Source of the DNA: Neocallimastix lanati (nom. inval.)
Lineage: Eukaryota > Neocallimastigomycota > Neocallimastigomycetes > Neocallimastigales > Neocallimastigaceae
Direction: 5' to 3'
Length of the DNA stretch: 45,000 bases
NCBI GenBank assembly: GCA_016946835.1
Contig: JACVTC010000113.1
Span: forward strand, 1-45,000
Positions within the stretch are counted from its first letter, which is position 1; every line of letters begins with the position of its first letter. The position numbers were made by a program, and so were the translations under genes. This document shows positions 12,776 to 24,754 of this stretch, one piece after another. Below the pieces are notes generated by a model, which saw only the letters and a list, made by a program, of their open reading frames with translations, was not told where the DNA came from and made no database searches.

Positions 12776-14850
12776 AAGTAAATTAATTTACTACGATTCA
12801 ATAGGTTATGATATGGTATGACATATTTTACATACAAAAAAAAAAAAAAAAAATTCAAGCAAACTTCATATAATTTGTTGAATTTAGTATAAATTATAAA
12901 ATTATTATATTAAAATATAAAGTCATTTTTAATATAGAAAATTATTATTAAATAATCCTTTATCTAAATCTTTATTTAATTAGAATTCAAATAAAATTTA
13001 GGTAAAGGATTAATTTAATATTTAATTATCAAATTATAAAAAATATTAAAAAAATTAAAAATAATATGAAGATGACATGATGACTTTTATAACTAAAAAT
13101 TAAATTTCAATTATTTATCTATTATTTAATTATTTAAATTATTAATGAAAGACCTCTTGAATTTAACATAAATACCTCTTTTTCTTTTTCTTTCTTTTTT
13201 TTTTTTTTAAATAATTATCTTTAAATTTACATAAAAGATTATTATTTAATTATTTAATTATTTATTATTTAATTATTTATTATTTAATTATTTATTACTT
13301 TGTAATTTATAAATGCATATAAAATGTATTTAGTTAATGAATAATAAATTTTAATATTTAAAAATATAAATAGATAAATGTATATAAAACGGCCTGTTTC
13401 TATATTAAGTAATAACTAACCTTTTTTCTTATATTTAATTTAAAAAATAAAAAATAGGCAATATTTTTTGAATAGAAATAATGTTAATTATTAATAATTA
13501 TTAAATAAATATTAATAATAAATAAATATTAATAATAAATAAATATTAATAATAAATAAATATTAATAATAAATAAATATTAATAAATAAATAATAATAA
13601 TAAATAAATATTAATAATATATTTATTTATAAATGAATTGTTAATTCATTATCTAAATTTTTACCTTTTCTATTAGTAAACATTAAAATATTATGGGTAT
13701 AAATAAACAAAGAAATATATATAATTAAAAAGCTTATAAAATATTGTACTATTCTCTAATCTCTATCTATATATTTTATATAAAGGAATCAACTTTCTTT
13801 ATTTTCCTTTTAATAATTATATACCAAATTACAAATATTTCATAAAAATAATTAATTCATGTTAAAAGAGTAATTAAAAAAAAACCAGAGTGACCTTCAA
13901 TAATAATAAAGGCAATCTTAATTTTATATTTTTTTTATTTTTTTTCTTTTTTAAATATTAGTACATTTTATTTATTTATTTATTTATTTATTTATATATT
14001 TATTTATTTATTTATATAATTTTTTTGGCTTATCATTTTTACAAATTATAAAAAACAAAAACAGTTTTTCCCATCCTATTTATACTTTTTAAGCTTTTTT
14101 TAGTTTAAATTTGTAGTAGAAATAGCCACCAATTTATACTGTTTATAATTTTTTATTTTATTTTATTTTTTTTTTTTTATAGTTAAATAATAAAATTATT
14201 TATATCTATATCTATATATAAATATAAATTTTTATAAATAACAAAATAGCTGTATCTATCTATATATAAATCTATATATAAAAGTTGTTATATCAAAATA
14301 TCAATCTATATATATATAAATTGAAAGTGAAAATAGTTTATAATTAATAGCTATATATTTATATATAGATTGAAAAGAGTTGTATCAACCTTAACAATTA
14401 ATAAATTTCACTCTAAATGAAAGATATTTTAAAATAAATAATTAAATAGTTTAGATGAAATAATTATATATAATTGTATATAAAGAAAAAAAAATCCTTT
14501 TTTTTTTTTTTTTTTTTACAGTAAAATATATTTAAATAAACAAAAAATATATAAATATAACGATCAGTATGACAAATTTTTTTTTTTTTTATAAAACAAA
14601 AAAGTAAAAAAAAAAAAAAAAAATTGAAAATCAATAGAAACAGAGTCATTAATACTCAATTTAAATAAAGAAAATATGATAAATAAATAGAAAAAATAAA
14701 ATAATAAAAAATATTGAATTAATAAAAAAATGTTAGAAAAACTAATTAGTTACAAATAAAAAATTTTGAATTATAATAGGAAAAGATAATTATTCTATTA
14801 CGTACAATATAATAATTGGAATATGTTTTGTAATTATATAATTATATAGT

Positions 14851-14886
<36 letters not shown>

Positions 14887-15199
14887 TTTTAGTATTTTTT
14901 TTTTATTTTTTAGTTTTATAAAATTAATGTGTAATCTTTACTATATTATTTTTATTTTTTTAATTTGGTAGAAATAATATATAATCTTTAAGATATTTTT
15001 TTCGTTATAATTTTAATTTTCATATATGTAAAAATAATTTATATATTATTTAAATTTGTTTTATTATTAGTAAAAATTTTTGGTGTAGTGTAATGATAAT
15101 TTCAGTTTAATATTAATAATAATACCAATAATATACAAATTTCATAAATTTGATTAATCTAAATATGTTTATTCAATTTTATTATGGCTAGAAATAAAA
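12776..15199. other. Gene-free AT-rich spacer
   Basis: Contents are poly-T runs, (TTATTTA)-like tracts at 13240-13300, an AATAAATATT-type repeat at about 13494-13620, (TTTA)n at about 13965-14015, and short TATATCTA-rich patches at 14200-14380. No exon or RNA gene is supported. The right end approaches the leftmost DNA homologous to the xylanase array. Confidence 0.6.
13494..13620. repeat. Minisatellite of AATAAATATTAAT units
   Basis: Six or so copies of a roughly 17-bp unit combining AATAAATA with TTAATAAT, with slight length variation. Confidence 0.8.
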
Positions 15200-16127
15200 A
15201 AAAAAAAGTTTTATGTTTTTTAAATAACTCTTGGGGTTATTTTTTAAATTAAAATTTTAATTATTAGCTTTTTAAAATATCCTTTAATAATTAATAGTAA
15301 ATACCATTAATTCTAATAAATAAATGAAAATATATATTTCAATAACTAATCATTTACTAGTAAATATCATTAATTCTACTTTTCTTGATTTATATTAAAA
15401 AAGCTGATTAGTGTTTGATATATATATATATATAAGTAGAAATTTATATATATTTCAAAAACTAAACAGCTATTATTATAAATGAAAATAGTATTTTTAA
15501 GCTCATAAAAATAATACATAAATAATTAAATGAATGAAAACAAAGGATATAAAATTTAATATAAATAATTCACTATTAATATAATTAATATACTTTCTTT
15601 TAAAAATAAATAACAAATTCTTTTTATTTTATTGATTATTAATTAATTTTTATTCATTATTTTTTAATTTTTATACATAAAATCATTTAATAATATGTAT
15701 TATAACTAAATAATAAAATTTAATATTAGTTATTTTATATTAATTATTAATATTTCCAATAAAATTTATTTATTATTAAATATTAATTTATTTATTTTTC
15801 ATTAAATATTAATAAGTATCATAATCTTTATAAAATTTTCATTCAAATTACTTTAGGTAAAGTAATTAAATTGTTATCGCTTTACGTTTATAATATTAAT
15901 AATTTTAATGGAAAATTAATAATTTAAAATCTGGCTTGGTATCTTTATTTTTTTTTTTTTTTTTTTTTTTGTTTAGATAATAGTAATATTTAATATTAGT
16001 AAATATCTTTTAATAAATACTATTCTTCATAGATATTTATTAAATTATCATAACAACTTTATTAAATATTTCTGAATTTAAATGTTAATCAATAAGTCGT
16101 TAGGTAAATTAAATATTTTAATTTAAT
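15200..16127. other. 3' flank of xylanase A
   Basis: AT-rich DNA partly homologous to the 3' flanks of the other copies. Examples are a GGTATCTTTATTT motif at 15938-15950 matching 18830 and 21743, and 15215-15310 matching the D flank inverted. No gene seen. Confidence 0.6.
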
Positions 16128-17024
16128 CTACCACCAGTTGTGCCAGTTGTTGTTATTGTAGTTATTATTGTTGTTCCAGTTATTCCATGGATTCCAATTA
16201 TTCCAGGAATTCCATCCATTATTATTATTATTATTATTGTTATTATTATTATTATAAGCTGCATAATTAGCTCCATTATTATCTGATCCAATATAGACTT
16301 TGGCATATGGGAAATCGGCTGTACCACTGGTACCATATCCATTACTACCTGCTTCTCCTAAAATCTTGGCTTCATGTAAATTACCCATCATCATTCCAAG
16401 CTTTTCCCATTGTTGGAAATGTGCTGTGATATCAATAGTACCACAATCACGTGGTGTTTGACGAATACTAAAGTATTGCGTGAATTGAGTATTACCATCA
16501 ATAGATGGTCCATAACGACTGTTTTCATAAACTGTATATACGGCTCCATCAATAACAAAATCACCTCTCTTCTTATTTCCAACCCAATCTCCTGGACGAT
16601 ATGGACTAAGCCAATTATCAACAATATAATATTCTATAAGAGGATTTCTGGACCATCCATAAACACCAACAAATGAATAATCTACATTTGAAATGTTTTG
16701 TTTAATAAGTTTAAAATCGGCATACATATGTCCAATTTGATTATGCTTTTTAGTACTATCGAAAGAAAGACCAGCACGACATAAATAATCCTTTGCGTTT
16801 CTGAAAGAACAAGTGAATGAACCATCTGAATAGAAGGTAGCGCTGTTACTACCACTATCAGCCCATAATTCATAATTAATTCCTCCAATGGATCCTACCT
16901 TATTATAATATTCTGTGACACTCTGACCGGAATGATAGTTATTTAAACAAAAATTTTGAGCAGCCACAATTGAAACTGAAGCAGCTAAAGAAATAGTTAA
17001 TGGAATAATTTGTTGAAATTTCAT
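16128..17024 (-). CDS. Secreted GH11 endo-1,4-beta-xylanase, copy A (298 aa)
   Basis: The enzyme should cleave beta-1,4 bonds in xylan outside the cell. Residues 1-22 form a signal peptide with likely cleavage after VAA before Gln23. The GH11 domain spans about 24-247: YELWADSGSNS (51-61); the conserved YGWSRNPLIEYYIVDNW (122-138) with nucleophile Glu131; the thumb segment PSIDG followed by QYFSIRQ (173-189); and the putative acid/base Glu224 in ILGEAGSNG. Cys26, 72, 82 and 194 could form disulfides, and N110-I-S is an N-glycosylation sequon. The tail (248-298) is Asn-rich, with Trp at 271, 274, 277, 280 and 283 and a WHNWW end. There is no dockerin or carbohydrate-binding module. The frame is intronless and intact; ATG follows an A-rich context shared by all copies. 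Copy-specific residues are Ile19, Leu27 and Ala84 (Thr in the other five), and the Asn run has no Tyr break. It is the outermost left copy. Confidence 0.95.
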   Translation of the reverse strand: MKFQQIIPLTISLAASVSIVAAQNFCLNNYHSGQSVTEYYNKVGSIGGINYELWADSGSNSATFYSDGSFTCSFRNAKDYLCRAGLSFDSTKKHNQIGHMYADFKLIKQNISNVDYSFVGVYGWSRNPLIEYYIVDNWLSPYRPGDWVGNKKRGDFVIDGAVYTVYENSRYGPSIDGNTQFTQYFSIRQTPRDCGTIDITAHFQQWEKLGMMMGNLHEAKILGEAGSNGYGTSGTADFPYAKVYIGSDNNGANYAAYNNNNNNNNNNNNGWNSWNNWNPWNNWNNNNNYNNNNWHNWW

Positions 17025-17042
17025 TTTGATTTTAAATTTTTT

Positions 17043-17061
17043 TTATAATTTTTAATTATAA
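17043..17061 (-). promoter_or_regulatory. 5' leader hairpin of xylanase A
   Basis: A perfect inverted repeat, TTATAATT / AATTATAA with a 3-nt loop, lying 19-37 bp before the start codon. The same hairpin occurs at the same place in all six copies. Confidence 0.5.
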
Positions 17062-17125
17062 ATCAATATAAATTTATATAAAAAATTTATTTATGAAATA
17101 TAAAAAATAAAAATATTTATTTTTA

Positions 17126-17270
17126 ATGGTATCTAATTTTTATGGTATCTAATTTTAATGGTATCTAGCTATTTAAAAAGTTATTAATTATTATATTAAC
17201 AACCAAATCTTTAAATAAACTGAAAAATCAAGATGGAAAGAAAAAATTTAAAATATTTATACTTTTTTTT
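17126..17270 (-). promoter_or_regulatory. Conserved upstream region of xylanase A with three 16-bp-spaced boxes
   Basis: Boxes TAGATACCAT (minus strand) lie at 17126-17135, 17142-17151 and 17158-17167, exactly 16 bp apart, the nearest about 101 bp before ATG. Farther upstream (17198-17270) is a block containing AACCAAATCTTTAAATAAAC and GATGGAAAG on the plus strand. It is shared by all six genes and better conserved than the DNA beyond it. A transcription-factor array or a 5' UTR element is possible. Confidence 0.55.
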
Positions 17271-18127
17271 TTTTTTTATTTTATTATAATAAATATTTTT
17301 TGTTTTAATAATAAATAGATTATACTATAAATAAATAAATAAATAATAAACCAATTCATAAATTAAAAATTTATTATAAATTATTATTATAAATAAAAAT
17401 GGTATTTTTTTCATTAATTAATTTTATTTTTATTATTTTTAATTTGGAGATTAAGTTTAATTTAATTCTACTTTCATTTTGGTGGATAAAAGAATCATAA
17501 TTATTATTAAATTTTATATATTAAAAAATAATAAAAAATTAAAAATTTATTTACATTAATTATTCCAAAAATAATTTCTTTTATAAACCATTTAATATAT
17601 TTTTTATCATTAAATCACTTATTATATATATATATAAATATATAAATATTTCAAAAATAATTTCTTTCATACCCATTTCATATCATTTTTTAATTATCAT
17701 TTTAAAATATTACTGTATAAAATTCTTAGAAAAAATTCATTATTTAATATTTACCCATTTAATAAATATTATTAATTAAAGAAATAAAAAAAAAATAAAA
17801 ATAACAAAAAAGTAAATTACTTTAATTATCTCTTTTTAATAAATATCTAATTTAGAGGTTTTCTTTTCTTTTTTCAATATATTATTATTAACTTTAAACT
17901 GAAATTAATATTAAAAATTTTTATATTTATTAAAACTAAATTAGTAAAATATATATATATATATATAATAACTTTTATAAAATAAAGAAATTTTTTATTA
18001 AAAACTATAATAATAAAAATATATATATATGATTATATATAAAATTATTATAAACAATATTTTTTTTTGAAAATATTATTAAATATTTTAATCATATTTT
18101 ATAAATCCAATTTAAAAAAAATATCTA

Positions 18128-18233
18128 ATTATGACATTTTCTTTTCAATAACTATTATTGGAGTTACTTTTTAAAGTAAAATTATGACATTTTCTTTTCA
18201 ATAACTATTATTGGAGTTACTTTTTAAAGTAAA
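18128..18233. repeat. 53-bp tandem duplication
   Basis: ATTATGACATTTTC begins at 18128 and again at 18181; the two copies read identically. A related single copy lies on the opposite strand near 30225-30280. Confidence 0.85.
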
Positions 18234-18266
18234 AGTTTAATTATAAGATTTATGAGAAAATACTTC

Positions 18267-18470
18267 AATAATTAATATTAAATAAAATTAATTATAATAA
18301 ATAAATAAAAACAGAGGATTTAAAATTTAATATAGATAACTCATAAATTTACTTTTTTTTAATAATTAATATTAAATAAAATTAATTATAATAAATAAAT
18401 AAATAAATAAAAACAGAGGATTTGAAATTTAATATAGATAACTCATAAATTTACTTTTTTTTAATAGTTT
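18267..18470. repeat. 94-bp tandem duplication
   Basis: AATAATTAATATTAAATAAA begins at 18267 and 18361. The second copy is 8 bp longer through two extra AATA units and has one A-to-G change in the AGAGGATTT segment. Confidence 0.85.
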
Positions 18471-19061
18471 ATTTATTGGTTCCTTTTTATTCGTTTAAAT
18501 TTTTACTTCTATTTATTGGTTATTAATTATTAATAAATGCTTATTTTATTTTTTTTTAATTTTCGTACATAAAATTTTTAAATAATACATATTCGAATGT
18601 TTTTTGATAATATTTATTTATTATTAAAAATTAATATTTCTAATAATTTTTAATTGTTACTAAATATTAATAAGTATCATATTTTATATAATTTATATAA
18701 ATCTTAATACAAATTAATTATATATAGTAAATATATTATTAACGCATTTGACATTAATAATTTATAATATTTCCTTAATTTATATGATATTAATAATTTA
18801 ATTCATAATAATAATATAAAATATAGCATGGTATCTTTATTTAGAATTTTCTTTCTTTCTTTTTTTTTTTTTTTTTTTTTTAATATATATATATAAATAA
18901 TAGTAATATTTAATATTAATAAGTATCGTTTATATTAATAATTACTTTTAATAGTTATCCTATAAACTAATAATAATTTAAATAATAATAATTTTATGAT
19001 ATATTTTTAAATTTAATCAAATTCAATATGCTTTAAGGTAAATTAATTACAATGAATAAAT

Positions 19062-19985
19062 CTACCACCAGTTATGCCAGTTGTTATTATTATAGTTATT
19101 ATTGTTCCAGTTATTCCATGGATTCCAATTGTTCCATGAATTCCATCCATTATTATTATTATTATAATTGTTATTATTATTGTAGTTATTATTATTATTG
19201 TTATTATTATTATTATAAGCTGCATAATTAGCTCCATTATTGTCTGATCCAATATAGACTTTAGCATATGGGAAATCGGCTGTACCACTGGTACCATATC
19301 CATTACTACCTGCTTCTCCTAAAATTTTAGCTTCATGTAAATTACCCATCATCATTCCAAGCTTTTCCCATTGTTGGAAATGGGCCGTGATATCAATAGT
19401 ACCACAATCACGTGGTGTTTGACGAATACTAAAGTATTGAGTGAATTGAGTATTACCATCAATAGATGGTCCATAACGACTGTTTTCATAGACTGTATAT
19501 ACGGCTCCATCAATAACAAAATCACCTCTCTTCTTATTTCCAACCCAATCTCCTGGACGATATGGACTAAGCCAATTATCAACAATATAATATTCTATGA
19601 GAGGATTTCTACTCCATCCATAAACACCAACAAATGAATAATCCACATTTGAAATGTTTTGTTTAATAAGTTTAAAATCGGCATACATATGTCCAATTTG
19701 ATTATGCTTTTTCGTACTATCGAAAGAAAGACCAGTACGACATAAATAATCCTTTGCATTTCTGAAAGAACAAGTGAATGAACCATCTGAATAGAAAGTA
19801 GCACTATTACTACCACTATCAGCCCATAATTCATAATTAATTCCTCCAATGGATCCTACCTTATTATAATATTCTGTGACACTCTGACCGGAATGATAGT
19901 TATTTATACAAAAATTTTGAGCAGCCACAAGTGAAACAGAAGCAGCTAAAGAAATAGTTAATGGAATAATTTTTTGAAATTTCAT
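19062..19985 (-). CDS. Secreted GH11 endo-1,4-beta-xylanase, copy B (307 aa)
   Basis: Same organisation as copy A: signal peptide 1-22, GH11 domain with Glu131 and Glu224, the N110 sequon, and an Asn/Trp/Tyr tail without a dockerin. The catalytic domain differs from A only at Ile27 and Thr84. It begins MKFQK rather than MKFQQ and has LVAAQNFCI at the cleavage region, a feature shared only with copy C. The Asn run is interrupted by two Tyr, making the tail nine residues longer than in A. The frame is uninterrupted and intronless. It lies 2.0 kb upstream of the start of A in the same orientation, and each gene has its own complete upstream region, so the copies are probably separate transcription units. 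Confidence 0.95.
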   Translation of the reverse strand: MKFQKIIPLTISLAASVSLVAAQNFCINNYHSGQSVTEYYNKVGSIGGINYELWADSGSNSATFYSDGSFTCSFRNAKDYLCRTGLSFDSTKKHNQIGHMYADFKLIKQNISNVDYSFVGVYGWSRNPLIEYYIVDNWLSPYRPGDWVGNKKRGDFVIDGAVYTVYENSRYGPSIDGNTQFTQYFSIRQTPRDCGTIDITAHFQQWEKLGMMMGNLHEAKILGEAGSNGYGTSGTADFPYAKVYIGSDNNGANYAAYNNNNNNNNNNYNNNNNYNNNNNGWNSWNNWNPWNNWNNNNYNNNNWHNWW

Positions 19986-20003
19986 TTTGATTTTAAATTT
20001 TTT

Positions 20004-20022
20004 TTATAATTTTTAATTATAA
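20004..20022 (-). promoter_or_regulatory. 5' leader hairpin of xylanase B
   Basis: TTATAATT / AATTATAA perfect inverted repeat with a 3-nt loop, 19-37 bp before ATG. Confidence 0.5.
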
Positions 20023-20086
20023 ATCAATATAAATTTATATAAAAAATTTATTAATGAAATATAAAAAATAAAAATATTTATTTTTA

Positions 20087-20230
20087 ATGGTATCTAATTT
20101 TTATGGTATCTAATTTTAATGGTATCTAGCTATTTAAAAAGTTATTAATTATTATAATAACAACCAAATCTTTAAATAAACTGAAAAATCATAATGGAAA
20201 GAAAAAATTTAAAATATTTATACTTTTTTT
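20087..20230 (-). promoter_or_regulatory. Conserved upstream region of xylanase B with three 16-bp-spaced boxes
   Basis: TAGATACCAT boxes at 20087-20096, 20103-20112 and 20119-20128, nearest 102 bp before ATG, followed upstream by the shared AACCAAATC...GGAAAG block at about 20158-20225. Confidence 0.55.
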
Positions 20231-21965
20231 TTTTTTTATTTTATTATAATAAATATTTTTTGATTTAATAATAAATAGATTATACAAAAAAATAAATATA
20301 TAAATAATATAAATACTACGACTTTATTTTTAGATTAATATTATTAATATAAATGGTATTTTTTTTATTATCTAATTTTATTTATATTATTTTTAAACTA
20401 AAGATTAAATTTAATTTAGTACTACTTTCATTTTGATGGATAAAAGAATCATAATTATTATAAAAATTTATATATAAAAAATTAATAATTTTTTAAAAAT
20501 TAATAAAAATTTATAAATTTATTTACATTAATTATTCCAAAAATAATCTCTTATAGAAACCATTTAATATAATTTTTATTATCATTAAATCATTTATAAA
20601 TAACCTAATATATAAAAATATTTAAATATATATAAATATTCCAAAAATAATTTTTATCGTACCCATTTCATATTATTTTTTAACTATCATTTTAACATAT
20701 TACTATATAAAATTTTTTAAAAAAAATTCATTATTTATTATTTACCCATTTAATAAATATGATTAATTAAAGATTTACAAAAAAAAAAAAAAAAAAAAAT
20801 AACAAAAAAGTAAATTAATTACTTTTATTATCTCTTTTTAATAAATATCTAATTAGGAGGTTTTCTTTATTTTTTTTTTGTAAATCTTTAATTAATAATA
20901 TTTTTTAAATGGGTAAATATTATTAATTAAAGATTTACAAAAAAAAAAAAATAAATATAGCAAAAAAGTAAATTACTTTAATTATCTTTTTAATAAATAC
21001 CTAATTAGGAGGTTTTCTTTTTTCAACATATTATAATTAATTTTAAACTGAAATTAATATTAAAAATTTTTATATTTATTAAAACCAAATTAGTGAAATA
21101 TTATATATATATATAAAATAACTTATATAAAATAAGGAAATTTTTTATTAAAAACTATAATAATAAAAACATATATATGATTATATAAAATTATTATAAA
21201 CAATATTAGTTTTTGAAAATATTATTAAATATTTAAATTATATTTTATAAATCCAATTTAAAAAAATAATTAATTAGGACTTTTTCTTTTCAATAACTAT
21301 TATTTGAGTTATCTTTTAATTAAAAGTTTAATTATAAGATTTTTGAGATATTACTTCAATAATTAATAGTAAATTACATGAATATAAAAATAAAAACAGT
21401 TTATTTATTACTTCCTTTTTATTCATTTAAATTTCTACTTCTATTTATTGGTTATCAATTATTAACAAATTTTTATTTATTATTTTTCAATTTTTATATA
21501 TAAAATTTTTCAATAATAGATATTCGAATTTTTTTTGATAATATTTATTTATTATTAAAAATTAATATTTCTAATAATATTTATTTGTTACTAAATATTA
21601 ATAAGTATAATATAAATCTTAATACAAATTAATTCATATATAGTAAATAAATTATTAACGCATTTGACGCTAATAAGTTATAATATTTCATTAATTTATA
21701 TGATATTAATAATTTAATTCATAATAATATAAAATATAGCATGGTATCTTTATTTAGAATTTTCTTTTTTTTTTTTTTTTTTTTTTAATATATATATATA
21801 AATAATAGTAATATTTAATATTAATAAGTATCGTTTATATTAATAATTACTTTTAATAGTTATCCTATAAACTAATAATAATTTAAATAATAATAATTTT
21901 ATGATATTTTTTAAATTTAATCAAATTCAATATGCTTTAAGGTAAATTAATTACAATGAATAAAT
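20231..21965. other. Spacer between xylanases B and C
   Basis: Homologous to the A-B spacer. The AATTAGGAGGTTTTC element occurs twice, at about 20851 and 21001, around a local duplication of the flanking AAAGATTTACAAAA sequence, part of which is inverted (20870-20900). The C 3' flank carries ATGGTATCT at 21741-21749. No gene seen. Confidence 0.7.
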
Positions 21966-22880
21966 CTACCACCAGTTATGCCAGTTGTTATTATTATAGT
22001 TATTATTGTTCCAGTTATTCCATGGATTCCAATTGTTCCATGAATTCCATCCATTATTATTATTATTATAATTGTTATTATTATTGTAATTATTATTATT
22101 ATTGTTATTATAAGCTGCATAATTAGCTCCATTATTGCCTGATCCAATATAGACTTTAGCATATGGGAAATCGGCTGTACCACTAGTACCATATCCATTA
22201 CTACCTGCTTCTCCTAATATTTTGGCTTCATGTAAATTACCCATCATCATTCCAAGCTTTTCCCATTGTTGGAAATGTGCTGTGATATCAATAGTACCAC
22301 AATCACGTGGTGTTTGACGAATACTAAAGTATTGAGTGAATTGAGTATTACCATCAATAGATGGTCCATAACGACTGTTTTCATAGACTGTATATACGGC
22401 TCCATCAATAACAAAATCACCTCTCTTCTTATTTCCAACCCAATCTCCTGGACGATATGGACTAAGCCAATTATCAACAATATAATATTCAATAAGAGGA
22501 TTTCTACTCCATCCATAAACACCAACAAATGAATAATCTACATTTGAAATGTTTTGTTTAATAAGTTTAAAATCGGCATACATATGTCCAATTTGATTAT
22601 GCTTTTTAGTACTATCGAAAGAAAGACCAGTACGACATAAATAATCCTTTGCATTCCTGAAAGAACAAGTGAATGAACCATCTGAATAGAAAGTAGCACT
22701 GTTACTACCACTATCAGCCCATAATTCATAATTAATTCCTCCAATGGATCCTACTTTATTATAATATTCTGTGACACTCTGACCGGAATGATAGTTATTT
22801 ATACAAAAATTTTGAGCAGCCACAAGTGAAACTGAAGCAGCTAAAGAAATAGTTAATGGAATAATTTGTTGAAATTTCAT
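21966..22880 (-). CDS. Secreted GH11 endo-1,4-beta-xylanase, copy C (304 aa)
   Basis: An intact, intronless GH11 enzyme with the same signal peptide, catalytic Glu131 and Glu224, four Cys and Trp-repeat tail as its neighbours. The mature catalytic domain is identical to copy B (Ile27, Thr84). The first clear difference is Gly248 instead of Asp at the start of the tail, and the Asn run is three residues shorter. It begins MKFQQ. This is the innermost left-arm gene; its start codon is 2130 bp from that of copy D, which is transcribed the other way, so C and D are a divergent pair around the array centre. Confidence 0.95.
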   Translation of the reverse strand: MKFQQIIPLTISLAASVSLVAAQNFCINNYHSGQSVTEYYNKVGSIGGINYELWADSGSNSATFYSDGSFTCSFRNAKDYLCRTGLSFDSTKKHNQIGHMYADFKLIKQNISNVDYSFVGVYGWSRNPLIEYYIVDNWLSPYRPGDWVGNKKRGDFVIDGAVYTVYENSRYGPSIDGNTQFTQYFSIRQTPRDCGTIDITAHFQQWEKLGMMMGNLHEAKILGEAGSNGYGTSGTADFPYAKVYIGSGNNGANYAAYNNNNNNNYNNNNNYNNNNNGWNSWNNWNPWNNWNNNNYNNNNWHNWW

Positions 22881-22898
22881 TTTGATTTTAAATTTTTT

Positions 22899-22917
22899 TT
22901 ATAATTTTTAATTATAA
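22899..22917 (-). promoter_or_regulatory. 5' leader hairpin of xylanase C
   Basis: TTATAATT / AATTATAA with a 3-nt loop, 19-37 bp before ATG. Confidence 0.5.
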
Positions 22918-22980
22918 ATCAATATAAATTTATATAAAAATTTATTAATGAAATATAAAAAATAAAAATATTTATTTTTA

Positions 22981-23125
22981 ATGGTATCTAATTTTTATGG
23001 TATCTAATTTTAATGGTATCTAGCTATTTAAAAAGTTATTAATTATTATATTAACAACCAAATCTTTAAATAAACTGAAAAATTAAGATGGAAAGAAAAA
23101 TTTAAAATATTTATACTTTTTTTTT
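22981..23125 (-). promoter_or_regulatory. Conserved upstream region of xylanase C with three 16-bp-spaced boxes
   Basis: TAGATACCAT boxes at 22981-22990, 22997-23006 and 23013-23022, nearest 101 bp before ATG; shared block at about 23054-23120. Confidence 0.55.
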
Positions 23126-24754
23126 TTTTTTATATTTTATTATAATAAATATTTTTTGATTTAATAATAAATAGATTATACAAAAAAATAAATAAATAAA
23201 TAATAAACCACTTCATAAATTAAAAAAAATTTATTATAAATTAATATGACTTTATTTTTAGATTGATATTATTAATATAAATGGTATTTTTTCATTAAAT
23301 AATTTTATTTTTATTATTTTTAAACTAAAGATTAAATTTAATTTAATTCTACTTTCATTTTGGTGGATAAAAGAATTATAATTAAAATTAAACTTTATAT
23401 ATGAAAAAATAATAAAAAATTAAAAATTTATTTACATTAATTGTTTCAAAAATAATTTCTTCTATAAACCATTTAATATAATTTTTATTATCATTAAATC
23501 ACTTAATATATAAATATATATATATATAATTATATAAATATTCCATAAATAATTTCTTTCGTATCCATTTCATATCATTTTTTAATTATCATTTTAACAT
23601 ATTACTATATAAAATTTTTTAAAAAAAAATTATTTATTATTTATCCATTTAATAAATATTATTAATTAAAGGTTTAAAAAAAATAAAATTAACAAAAAAA
23701 GTAAATATTTTTATAATCTCTTTATTTAAAAAAATTTAATTAAAGGGTTTTCTTTTTTCAATATATTATTATTAATTTTAAACTGAAATTAATAATAAAA
23801 ATTTTTATTTCTATTAAAACAAATTTAAATAAAAAAGCAAAAATCCATGAAATAATTTATTAAAAAAGAAAAAGTCCTAAATGAATATTTTTTAAATTGG
23901 GATTATACAATTTATTTTTAATTATTAATAATATTTTAAAAAAATTAATATTATATATAACTATGTATATATATTTATTGTTACTATATAATTAAAATTT
24001 ACTTATTTAAGTTTTTGAAATATACATAAATACAATTAAAAATAATATAATTATACTAATGAAAATAATATATAACAAAAAAAAAAAAAAAAAAAAAAAA
24101 AAAACATAAAAATATAAAATTTAATATAGATAATTCATCATAGAAGAATTTAACATATTTAATTAGGAGGTTTTCTTTTTTTAATATATTATTATTAATT
24201 ATAAATAGAGAATAGAAGATTTATTTTTTTTTCTCTTTATATTTTTTAGTAAAACTTTAATTAATTTTATTTATTAAATGGGCAAATAACAAATTTATTA
24301 TAAAATTTTTATATAGTAATATGTTAAAATGATAATTAAAAAATAATATAAAATGGGTATGAAAAAAAATTATTTTTGGAATATTTATATATAAAATATT
24401 ATAATATTAACAAAAATTATAATAAGTAGTATATATAAAAAATTTTTAAATTTTTATTATTTTTTCAAATATAAAATTTAATAATAATTATGATTCTTTT
24501 ATCCTCCAAAATGAAAGTAGAATTAAATTAAATTTAATCTCCAATTTAAAAATAATAAAATAGAATTAAATAATGAAAAAAATACCATTTATATTAATAA
24601 TAATATTAATCTAAAAATAAAGTCATAGTAACCTATAATTAAATTTTTTTAATTTATGAAGTGGTTTATTATTTATTTATTTATTTTTTTGTATAATCTA
24701 TTTATTATTAAATCAAAAAATATTTATTATAATAAAATATAAAAAAAAAAAAAA

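Larger units (their letters stand above)
17271..19061. other. Spacer between xylanases A and B
   Basis: AT-rich DNA homologous to the B-C spacer. It contains the AGAGGTTTTC element at about 17850 (plus orientation), two tandem duplications (53 bp near 18128-18233; 94 bp near 18267-18470) and the B 3' flank with ATGGTATCT at 18828. No gene seen. Confidence 0.7.

Noticed and set aside
16260-16340. A dockerin or carbohydrate-binding module at the xylanase C-terminus
   Set aside because: The tail has no Cys and consists of Asn, Trp, Tyr, Gly, Ser, Pro and His only; no known module pattern fits.
16391-16676. Conserved 77-93-residue reading frames inside and antisense to every xylanase gene
   Set aside because: They recur only because the xylanase coding sequence recurs. 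Their composition is that of shifted codons, and they lie wholly inside the GH11 genes.
24155-24170. AGGAGG motifs that resemble bacterial ribosome-binding sites
   Set aside because: They occur in spacers far from any start codon, and the spliced genes show the DNA is eukaryotic.
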